64,000 nucleotides of DNA from Streptomyces sp. KL109B. Lineage in GTDB: Bacteria > Actinomycetota > Actinomycetes > Streptomycetales > Streptomycetaceae. The notes beneath the pieces were generated by a model. That model had not been told where the DNA came from, did not search any database, and saw only the letters and a list, made by a program, of their open reading frames with translations. The position numbers were made by a program, and so were the translations under genes. Every line of letters begins with the position of its first letter. Position 1 is the stretch's first letter. Shown piece after piece: positions 54,796-61,958 of this stretch. The stretch covers positions 1,178,001 through 1,242,000 of the forward strand of contig NZ_JASERL010000002.1 in the NCBI RefSeq assembly GCF_030766935.1, in the 5' to 3' direction.

Positions 54796-54874
54796 ACGTC
54801 CAGTATCCCGCCCCTGAGAGTGCAGCCGTGCCCGGGAGGCTTGCCGAGAACGCTTTCCGTCCTACGGTCGACGC

Positions 54875-55825
54875 ATGGCCGAAACCGGAGCTTCCCCACT
54901 CCCCCCGTCGCCCCCGGCACGCTCCCCGCTCTCCCGTGCCGAGACATTCATCTGGCTGACCGCACGCGTCCTGGAGCAGCGCCGCTTCGCCTACCACTTC
55001 CTGGACGGCTCGACCGCGGCGGCGGACGCCGTGGAGACGGCACTGACCGCGTACCGCAACGAGGACGAGGGCTTCGGACACGCCCTGGAGCCGGATCTGC
55101 GCGGCCCGGTCAGCCAGCCCCTGCACACCGGGCACGCGCTGCGCGTCCTGGACTCGATCGGGCGCTGCTCGGGTCAGCGCGTGGAGCATGTGTGTCGCTA
55201 TCTGACCGCCGTCTCCACCCAGGAAGGCGCGCTTCCCGCGGTGCACCCCAGCCAACGCGGCTATCCCTGCGCCCCGTTCGTGCCGATCGTGGACGACCCG
55301 CCGAGCGAGCTGCTGGCCACCGGGCCCGTCGTCGGCCTGCTGCACCGCAACGAGGTGTGGCACGCCTGGCTGTTCCGGGCCACCGACTTCTGCTGGGCCG
55401 CCGTCGAGTCCCTGAAGACGTCCCACCCGTACGAGGTCCAGGCCGCGGTCGCCTTCCTGGACAGCGCACCCGACCGCCCGCGCGCGCGAGTGGCCGCCGA
55501 CCGGCTCGGCCGCCTCGTGCGCGAGCAGCGGCTCGCGGTGCTCGATCCGGAGCGCAGGGAGAACTACCCGGTCGCGCCCGGTTACGCGCCGAATGAGCAC
55601 CACTTCCCGTACGACTTCGCGAAGGCGCCCGAGTCCCTGGCGCGCTCCTGGTTCACCGACGAGGAGATGGCCCGCTCACTCGACCACCTGGTGAGCGAGC
55701 AGCAGGAGGACGGCGGCTGGCCGATCAATTGGCGGCAGTGGGCGCCGACGACGGCTGTGGAGGCGCGCCCCATGGTGACCATCGAGGCCCTGCGCACACT
55801 GCGCGCCTACGGACGCCCCTTGTAG
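54875..55825 (+). CDS. terpenoid-cyclase/prenyltransferase-fold protein
   Basis: This 316-residue helical protein has repeats typical of alpha/alpha barrel prenyltransferase or squalene-cyclase-like folds: ALTAYRNEDEGFGHALEPDLRGP near the N-terminus, and LVSEQQEDGGWPINWRQWAP near the C-terminus (QEDGGW is a QW-type motif). The catalytic DxDD of cyclases is absent, so it may be a structural relative. ATG 54875 is used; the first 18 residues are Pro-rich. It diverges from the DUF3046 gene. Confidence 0.75.
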   Translation: MAETGASPLPPSPPARSPLSRAETFIWLTARVLEQRRFAYHFLDGSTAAADAVETALTAYRNEDEGFGHALEPDLRGPVSQPLHTGHALRVLDSIGRCSGQRVEHVCRYLTAVSTQEGALPAVHPSQRGYPCAPFVPIVDDPPSELLATGPVVGLLHRNEVWHAWLFRATDFCWAAVESLKTSHPYEVQAAVAFLDSAPDRPRARVAADRLGRLVREQRLAVLDPERRENYPVAPGYAPNEHHFPYDFAKAPESLARSWFTDEEMARSLDHLVSEQQEDGGWPINWRQWAPTTAVEARPMVTIEALRTLRAYGRPL

Positions 55826-55826
55826 C

Positions 55827-55881
55827 GCGACGTCCGCGCGACGTCCGCGCGGCGTCCGCGCAGCGTCCGCGCAGCGTCCGC
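55827..55881. repeat. 11-bp tandem repeat, five copies
   Basis: Units GCGACGTCCGC (twice), GCGGCGTCCGC and GCAGCGTCCGC (twice) begin one base after the stop codon of the preceding gene and end 16 bp before the stop of the PucR-type gene. They fill the convergent gap. Confidence 0.95.
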
Positions 55882-55896
55882 CCACCGGTCCGCCAC

Positions 55897-57075
55897 TCAC
55901 TGGTCCGCGTCGCGCAGCAGCAGCGCCGCGATGGCCAGGGCCGTTCCACGCGGTGAGGACAGTTCGATGCCGGTCGACTCGGCGATCTTCGCGAGCCGGT
56001 TGTCGACCGTGTTGGGGTGCAGGCCGAGCGTTTCGGCGGTGGCCCTGCGGTCCTGTTGGTGGGCCAGGTGCGTGCGGAGCGTCTCCAGGAGCTCGGGCCG
56101 CTCGGCGACCGGGTCGAGGAGGGCGGCGATGAGGTGGCTGCTCTCGTTGCGCCGGGAGAGGTGGTACTCGAGCAGGACGTCGTCGAGGCGGTGCAGGCCC
56201 GGCGGCAGGCCGCAGACGCGCGCGATGCGCAGGACCTCCGTCGCGGTGCGGGCCGCGTCGGGTATGTGCTCCGGGCCCTCCGCCCGCACCGTGGCCACCC
56301 GTACGTGCAGGCCGCTCGCCCGGCTCAGGTGTCGCGGCAGGTCGGCGGGTGGCGGGCAGTCCTTCGGGACGATGACCCGCCCGCCGGCGCCGTCCAGAAG
56401 GGCGAGCGCTGCCACACCGAAGGTGTGGTCCAGAACGCTCTGCAGACGCCGCAGCCGGCGGCGCACCGCGACGGGCCCCTCCGAAGGCGCCACGTCCATC
56501 CCGAGCGCCAGCACGTACGCGGGGCCCGCGAGCTGGAGCTGGTCGAGGAGCACGTGTCCGGGCGGGACCATCCCGTCCAGCAGCCCACGCACCAACGACC
56601 GCTGCTGCGCGTGCTGCTCGGCCTCCAGGGCGGAGCGCTCGTCCAGGTACGTCTCGGCGACCGCTCCGACGATGGCGGGGTGGGTCCGCAGCAGGACATC
56701 GACGAGTTCGACGAGGGCGGCCTCGTCGCCCGGCTGTGCCGCCTCGCACAGCGCCCGCCACAGGACGTACGCGCCGAGGGCGTGAGTACGCAGCAGGAGG
56801 TGCAGCGGCATGCCCTCCTCGGCGCGCTGAGCGGCCCTCTCGCGGAACAGCCGGTGGCTTCCGGGCCGCTCCGCGTCGGGGTCACCGACGTGCCGGAGGA
56901 ACAGCCGTACGCCGTAGCGCGCGGTCGCCGCGATCTCCAGGTCCTTCACGTCGTCCGGCAGATCCCCGTAGCCGGGCAGTTCCTCGAAGGCCTCCCTGGC
57001 CATGCGACGCGCCAGTTCGTTCACGCGCGGTTCGCAGCGCGCGGCAAGGGAGCGCGCCTCCGGTGACAACGGCAC
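55897..57075 (-). CDS. PucR/CdaR-type transcriptional regulator
   Basis: The 392-residue protein has a middle GGDEF-like region (residues about 180-290) and a C-terminal PucR helix-turn-helix: LLETLRTHLAHQQDRRATAETLGLHPNTVDNRLAKIAESTGIEL. The N-terminal 150 residues are helical and probably sense an effector. The GTG at 57075 directly follows GGGAGGATCC. It faces the alkylsulfatase-like/MFS pair across a region with a TGTGACG palindrome, so it is the likely regulator of those genes. Confidence 0.88.
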   Translation of the reverse strand: MPLSPEARSLAARCEPRVNELARRMAREAFEELPGYGDLPDDVKDLEIAATARYGVRLFLRHVGDPDAERPGSHRLFRERAAQRAEEGMPLHLLLRTHALGAYVLWRALCEAAQPGDEAALVELVDVLLRTHPAIVGAVAETYLDERSALEAEQHAQQRSLVRGLLDGMVPPGHVLLDQLQLAGPAYVLALGMDVAPSEGPVAVRRRLRRLQSVLDHTFGVAALALLDGAGGRVIVPKDCPPPADLPRHLSRASGLHVRVATVRAEGPEHIPDAARTATEVLRIARVCGLPPGLHRLDDVLLEYHLSRRNESSHLIAALLDPVAERPELLETLRTHLAHQQDRRATAETLGLHPNTVDNRLAKIAESTGIELSSPRGTALAIAALLLRDADQ

Positions 57076-57110
57076 GGATCCTCCCGCGAAATCGGCTGCA
57101 GAGCGCCCAT

Positions 57111-57124
57111 TGTGACGCGTCACA
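57111..57124. promoter_or_regulatory. palindromic operator candidate between the PucR and alkylsulfatase-like genes
   Basis: TGTGACGCGTCACA is a perfect 14-bp palindrome. A second half-site, TGTGACGT, lies at 57143-57150, 32 bp away and thus on the same DNA face. It could be the binding site of the divergent regulator or of a Crp-like protein. Confidence 0.6.
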
Positions 57125-57230
57125 TCGGCACGACGACCAAGGTGTGACGTAAAACGCTGGTCCACGACGCGCGGGGCGCCTTGACTCGGAGAGAGCCGAA
57201 GGACCGCCGCCACCAGCTGGAGCCGCGCCC

Positions 57231-58634
57231 ATGACCGAGCACAACACACCATCCGCCACGGCATCACGAGAGCCGTTGGACTACGCCGCCTACGCGGACG
57301 GCGTCTGGCAGGGGACACAGACACTGCTGCCGCACCTGACGGGCGCCTACACGGGGGACGAGCTGGTCCGGCTGAGCCCGCAGGTGGGCTTCTTCCCCGC
57401 CTTCTCCAACGTGAGCGTCTTCGACACCGGCGACGGCGCGGTGCTCGTGGACTCGGGCGACTTCCGTACGGCGGAGCAACTGCACGCGGCGGTGAAGGGG
57501 TTCGGGGCAGGTCCGGTGCGCTCCGTGGTGTTCACGCACGGGCACGTGGATCACGTCTTCGGGGTGTTTCCCTTCGACAAGGAGGCGGAGCAGAACGGGA
57601 CCGCACGCCCCGAAGTGGTCGCCCACGAGGCGGTGTCCGCCCGCTTCGACCGCTACATCCAGACGTCCGGCTACAACTCGTGGATCAACCGGCGGCAGTT
57701 CGGCGTGCCCTCCCTGGAGTGGCCCACCACGTACCGCTACCCGGACACCACCTACCGGGACCGGACGACGTTCCGCCGCGGCGAGCTCACCTTCGAACTC
57801 GTCCACGCGCGCGGGGAGACCGACGACCACACCTATGTGTGGGTGCCGGAGCTCAAGACCCTGTGCACGGGCGACCTGTTCATCTGGAACACGCCGAACG
57901 CGGGCAACCCGCAGAAGGTGCAGCGCTATCCCGAGGACTGGGCGCGGGCCCTGCGCTCCATGCAGGAGCTGGGCGCGGAGCTGCTGCTGCCCGGCCACGG
58001 CGTGCCCATCATGGGCGTCGAACGCGTGAACCGCGCCCTGGACGACACGGCGCGCTTCCTGGAGTCGCTGTGCGAGCAGACCAGGGACCTGATGAACGCG
58101 GGCCACCGGCTCGACACGGTGATCCACGAGGTGAAGGTCCCCGAGGAACTGCTGTCCCTCCCGTACCTCCACCCCGCCTACGACGAGCCGGAGTTCGTCG
58201 TCCGCAACCTGTGGCGCCTGTGGGGCGGCTGGTACGACCAGAATCCGGCCCACCTGAAGCCGGCCCCGGAGGCGGACGTCGCGGCCGAGTACGCGCGCGC
58301 GGCGGGCGGCGCCGCGGCCCTGGCGAAGCGGGCGCGGGAGTTGCTCGCCGCGGGCGAGACACGGCTCGCCTCGCACCTCGCGGAGACTGCGGCCCTGGCG
58401 GCGCCCATAGATCCCGAAGTGGCACGCGCGCGTGCGGAGGTGTTCGCGCACCGCGCCCGCAAGGAGACGTCGACCATGGCGCGCGGCGTCTTCTCCTGGG
58501 CGGCGGCCGAGTCCGCCGCGGTGGCCGAAGGCACGGACGTGGCCACGGAGTTGACGCGCTCACCCGAGGGCCGCAAGCGGGCCCAGGGCGCGATCAGCGT
58601 GGGCGTGGTCGACGACGCGGACGGGTGCTGCTGA
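57231..58634 (+). CDS. metallo-beta-lactamase-fold alkylsulfatase-like hydrolase
   Basis: The 467-residue protein has the MBL metal motif THGHVDH (102-108), then GETDDHTYVWVPELKTLCTGDLF and LLPGHGVPIMG, followed by a helical domain (about 270-400) like the dimerisation domain of SdsA1/BDS1 alkylsulfatases. It is shorter than those and lacks an obvious SCP2-like C-terminal domain. It probably hydrolyses sulfate esters or related substrates with two metals. No signal peptide is seen, so it would act in the cytoplasm. It shares the TGATG junction with the MFS gene. Confidence 0.82.
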   Translation: MTEHNTPSATASREPLDYAAYADGVWQGTQTLLPHLTGAYTGDELVRLSPQVGFFPAFSNVSVFDTGDGAVLVDSGDFRTAEQLHAAVKGFGAGPVRSVVFTHGHVDHVFGVFPFDKEAEQNGTARPEVVAHEAVSARFDRYIQTSGYNSWINRRQFGVPSLEWPTTYRYPDTTYRDRTTFRRGELTFELVHARGETDDHTYVWVPELKTLCTGDLFIWNTPNAGNPQKVQRYPEDWARALRSMQELGAELLLPGHGVPIMGVERVNRALDDTARFLESLCEQTRDLMNAGHRLDTVIHEVKVPEELLSLPYLHPAYDEPEFVVRNLWRLWGGWYDQNPAHLKPAPEADVAAEYARAAGGAAALAKRARELLAAGETRLASHLAETAALAAPIDPEVARARAEVFAHRARKETSTMARGVFSWAAAESAAVAEGTDVATELTRSPEGRKRAQGAISVGVVDDADGCC

Positions 58635-59923
58635 TGCGCGGGGCCTGGCGCACCACATGGCTGCTGCTCGCCTTCATGGTGGTGAACTTCGCGGACAAGG
58701 CGGTGCTGGGGCTCGCGGGTCCCGAGATCCGGGCGGACTTCGGCATCACCCGCCAGGAGTTCGGCACCGCGCAGTCGGCGTTCTTCGCGCTGTTCTCGGT
58801 CGCCGCCCTGGGGGTCTCGGCCCTCACGAAGCGGGTGCGTACGACGCCGTTGCTCCTGGGGCTCGCCCTGCTGTGGTCGGCGGCGCAGCTGCCGATGCTG
58901 TGGGGCGCGGCCGGGTTCGGCACGCTGGTGGCCACCCGCGTCCTGCTGGGCGCCGCCGAGGGCCCTGCGGCCCCGGTCGCGATGCATCACGTGCACGGCT
59001 GGTTCCCGCAGCGCGAGCGGGCGTTGCCGACGGCGCTGCTGCTCGTCGGCGCCGCGGCCGGGGTCGCGGTGGCCGCGCCGGCCCTGAGCTGGGTGATCAC
59101 GCACTGGGGCTGGCGCTGGTCGTTCGGCGCGGTGGGCCTGGTGGGCCTCGTATGGGCGCTGGTGTGGCGCCTGTGGGGCGCGGAGGGGCCGTTGGCACCC
59201 GCCGTCGGCAAGGGCATGCCGCAGTCCCAGCAGGACATGCTCACGGTGCCGCTGCGCCGCATCCTGCTGTCGCCCACGTTCCTGACCGCGGCGTACGCCT
59301 CGTTCGCCGCCTACTGGTCAATGAGCACGCTGCTCACCTGGGCGCCGGACTACTTGGAGAGCGTCGTCGGCTGGGACCTGCACCAGGCGAGCACCATGGT
59401 CGGCCTCGGAGCCCTCGCCAACGGCGCCGTCCTTCTGGTGCACGGTTTCGTCACGCGCCGCTCGGCCCTGCGGGGCACCCCACCGCGCCTCCCCGTAGGC
59501 ATGGGGGCGGGCCTCCTTGTCGTGCTCGCGGGCTGTGCGAGCGCCGCGTACGGCCTGTCCGACTCGCTGGCCGTGAAGGTGCCCATGATGCTGGGGCCGA
59601 TGGCGCTCGCCATGGTGATGCTCACGTTCGCTTCGACAGCCTGTGCCCGCATCGCGCCGCCCTCTCAACGGGGCGTCGTCCTGGGCGTGTTGACGTGCGT
59701 GTACGCCCTCGGGGGCATCCTGTCGCCACTCGTACTCGGCGGCATGGTGGACAGCGCGGCCACCGTGCCCGCGGGCTACGAGCACGGCTGGCTGCTGACC
59801 TCGGGGCTCCTGGTGACGGGCGGCATCCTCGCGGCCGTGTTCTGCCGCCCTGAGCGCACGGCGGAGCGGCTCGGCGTACCGGAGACACCGGCCGCCGCCC
59901 CCGCGCAACACGTCACCCCGTAA
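58634..59923 (+). CDS. MFS transporter (anion:cation symporter-like)
   Basis: The 429-residue transporter has 12 predicted helices. The N-terminus LLLAFMVVNFADKAVLGLAGPEIRADFGITRQEFG resembles the phthalate/hexuronate (ACS) group, with loop 4-5 HGWFPQRERALPTALLLVG. ATG 58634 shares a base with the upstream stop, implying translational coupling. Context suggests import of the substrate, or export of the product, of the alkylsulfatase-like enzyme. Confidence 0.9.
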   Translation: MRGAWRTTWLLLAFMVVNFADKAVLGLAGPEIRADFGITRQEFGTAQSAFFALFSVAALGVSALTKRVRTTPLLLGLALLWSAAQLPMLWGAAGFGTLVATRVLLGAAEGPAAPVAMHHVHGWFPQRERALPTALLLVGAAAGVAVAAPALSWVITHWGWRWSFGAVGLVGLVWALVWRLWGAEGPLAPAVGKGMPQSQQDMLTVPLRRILLSPTFLTAAYASFAAYWSMSTLLTWAPDYLESVVGWDLHQASTMVGLGALANGAVLLVHGFVTRRSALRGTPPRLPVGMGAGLLVVLAGCASAAYGLSDSLAVKVPMMLGPMALAMVMLTFASTACARIAPPSQRGVVLGVLTCVYALGGILSPLVLGGMVDSAATVPAGYEHGWLLTSGLLVTGGILAAVFCRPERTAERLGVPETPAAAPAQHVTP

Positions 59924-60221
59924 GGGCTCGCACCCCCGCGGTGACCACTACGGCCGCCGCGACCACAACGAGGAACGGTGCCCGCAGCACGAGCGCGAGG
60001 GCGGCCGCGGCGAGCCCGGCCGCCCTGGCGTCGAGGACCAGCACCCGCTCGTCCGCGAAGGTCTGCTGGGCCGTGAGCGCGGCCAGCAGGGCCACCGGGA
60101 GCAGCGCCGAGAGCCGCTTCACCATGGGCCGTTCCAGGGCGCCCGCGGGCACCAGCAGGCCGATCAGTTTCACGGCGTAGCAGCCGACCGCGGTGACCGC
60201 GATGGCGATCCAGACGTTCAA
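59913..60221 (-). CDS. AzlD-family membrane protein
   Basis: The 102-residue protein has three to four helices and matches the small subunit AzlD: AVGCYAVKLIGLLVP and LPVALLAALTAQQTFADER. It overlaps AzlC by four bases and pairs with it as a branched-chain amino acid exporter. The 3' end overlaps the MFS gene tail by 11 bp in the convergent direction. Confidence 0.93.
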   Translation of the reverse strand: MNVWIAIAVTAVGCYAVKLIGLLVPAGALERPMVKRLSALLPVALLAALTAQQTFADERVLVLDARAAGLAAAALALVLRAPFLVVVAAAVVVTAGVRALTG

Positions 60222-61006
60222 CGGTCTTCTCCTTGTGGTGCGTTGGACCCCGCGGCACGGCGGCGCCCCTCTACGTAGAGCGCCGCCGGAGCCGCGAGGG
60301 CGGCCACGAGCACGGGCACCCCGGCCGGCAGTACGGGCAGCAGTCCGAGCATCAGCACGACGGCGGTTCCGGCGACGGCACGCTCGGTGGTGGTCTTCAC
60401 CATGGGCGCGAGCAGCGCCAGGAACACCGCGGGCCCGGCCGCGTCGAGCCCCCAGGCGTCGGTGTCACCGATGGCCTCGGCGCCCAGGGCGCCGAGCAGC
60501 GTGGTGAGGTTCCACAGCACGTACAGGGTCAGTCCGGTGACGGTGAACCCGAGCCGCACGCCGCGCCGCGTCGGCTGCGCGAGCGCGACGGCCGACGTCT
60601 CGTCGATGACCCAGTGCGCGGCGAACGGCCGCACCGCGCGCGGGAGGGCCAGCAGCTGGGAGAGCCGCAGCCCGTAGAACGCGTTGCGCACGCCCAGGAA
60701 GAACGCTCCCGCGGCGGCGGTGAGCGGATTCCCGCCGGCCGCGAGTGCCCCGACGAGCGCGAACTGCGAAGCCCCCGTGAAGACAAGAAGGCTGAGCGCG
60801 CAGGACTGCAGCACGCTGAGGCCGCTGCCCGCCGAGGTCACTCCGAAGGCGAATCCGGAAAGGCCTACCGCGACTCCGACGCCGAGCGCGTCACGGACGA
60901 CCGCCGCGTCGGGCTTGCCTGTCTCGTCCGTGTGCCCGGGGCCGGGAGGGCCGGCCTCGGCTCTACGTATGTCTGGGGATGCTGTCTTGTCTGCCACGCC
61001 TCGCAC
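60218..61006 (-). CDS. AzlC-family branched-chain amino acid exporter subunit
   Basis: The 262-residue subunit has VGVAVGLSGFAFGVTSAGSGLSVLQSCALSLLVFTGASQFALVGAL, LGVRNAFYGLRLSQLL and WVIDETSAVAL, all AzlC hallmarks. The start is uncertain: GTG 61006 and GTG 60997 are both possible, and the first 40 residues are polar and overlap the end of the upstream regulator gene by up to 142 bp in another frame. Confidence 0.92.
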   Translation of the reverse strand: MRGVADKTASPDIRRAEAGPPGPGHTDETGKPDAAVVRDALGVGVAVGLSGFAFGVTSAGSGLSVLQSCALSLLVFTGASQFALVGALAAGGNPLTAAAGAFFLGVRNAFYGLRLSQLLALPRAVRPFAAHWVIDETSAVALAQPTRRGVRLGFTVTGLTLYVLWNLTTLLGALGAEAIGDTDAWGLDAAGPAVFLALLAPMVKTTTERAVAGTAVVLMLGLLPVLPAGVPVLVAALAAPAALYVEGRRRAAGSNAPQGEDR

Positions 61007-61869
61007 GGTACGAGGAGGGGCGCGTCCTGTTCTTGTACGTTCTTGCGCTCGCGCTGGTAGGCGCCCGGAGGTACCCCGACGATCCGGGTGAAGTGCCGGT
61101 TCAGGTGCGGCTGGTCGGTGAAGCCGACGGCCACCGCGGCTTCGGCGGGCGCCGTCCCCGCCTCCAGGAGCCGCCGGGCCACCCGCACCCGCGCGTTGGT
61201 GAGCCAGGTGTGCGGCGGCATCCCGTACGCGTCACGAAAGGCGCGCAGCAGCGCGAAGGGGCTGGTGCCGAACTCGGCCGCGAGGGCCTCCAGGGAGGGC
61301 GGGTCCGCCAAGCGCTCCTCGAGGAACTCACGCGCGCGTGCGGCTGCCGTGGCCCCCGCGGACCGCGAGGGCCGCGCCGCGAGGGAGGTCCCATGGGCGC
61401 GCAGCAGCCGGGCGAGCACGACCCGCAGGAGGCTGTCGGCGGCCAGCGCGTTGCCCTGCTCGGCGGCCCGGTGCACGTCGTTGATCATCCGCGAGGCCTG
61501 TGGATCGCTGACGATCGGTTCGCCGAACACCGCGGTGCCGCGCACCGTGCCGGTCTCCGCGGCGATCTCGGCGACGACCTCGGCGGACGGGTAGAGCGTG
61601 GCGTACGCCCAGCCGTCGGGTCCGGCGGCGCGCGCCGTGTGCGCCACTTCCGGATTGAGCATCACGACGCTTCCGGGGCCCGCGTGCAGGGTCCCGTCGG
61701 GCAGGCCGACCGCCTCGACACCCCGCGTGACCGCGCCGAACACGAAGCCGTCGTGGCTGTGGCGGGGGAAGGTGTGCCGGACGTAGCGGGCCCGAAGCAG
61801 GTCGAGCCCCGGCAACTGCTCGTACCGCCAGTGCCGCGCCCATTCGCTCTTCCCCGCCGACCGTGCCAT
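60865..61869 (-). CDS. AraC-family transcriptional regulator with cupin domain
   Basis: The 334-residue regulator has an N-terminal arabinose-binding-like cupin (RYVRHTFPRHSHDGFVFGAV) and a C-terminal AraC domain with two helix-turn-helix units: LEALAAEFGTSPFALLRAFRDAYGMPPHTWL and AAVAVGFTDQPHLNRHFTRIVGVPPGAYQ. The conserved domain ends near residue 285; the last 45 residues are coded over the azlC start in a different frame. ATG 61869 opens the protein. It probably controls azlCD. Confidence 0.92.
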   Translation of the reverse strand: MARSAGKSEWARHWRYEQLPGLDLLRARYVRHTFPRHSHDGFVFGAVTRGVEAVGLPDGTLHAGPGSVVMLNPEVAHTARAAGPDGWAYATLYPSAEVVAEIAAETGTVRGTAVFGEPIVSDPQASRMINDVHRAAEQGNALAADSLLRVVLARLLRAHGTSLAARPSRSAGATAAARAREFLEERLADPPSLEALAAEFGTSPFALLRAFRDAYGMPPHTWLTNARVRVARRLLEAGTAPAEAAVAVGFTDQPHLNRHFTRIVGVPPGAYQRERKNVQEQDAPLLVPCEAWQTRQHPQTYVEPRPALPAPGTRTRQASPTRRSSVTRSASESR

Positions 61870-61958
61870 GGCCCCATTCTGCGTCAGGCCACCCTCGACG
61901 AACCACCCGTTTGTGCAGGTCACCGCCATTGTCAGTGGTGGGGTGCAGGATGGGGGGC

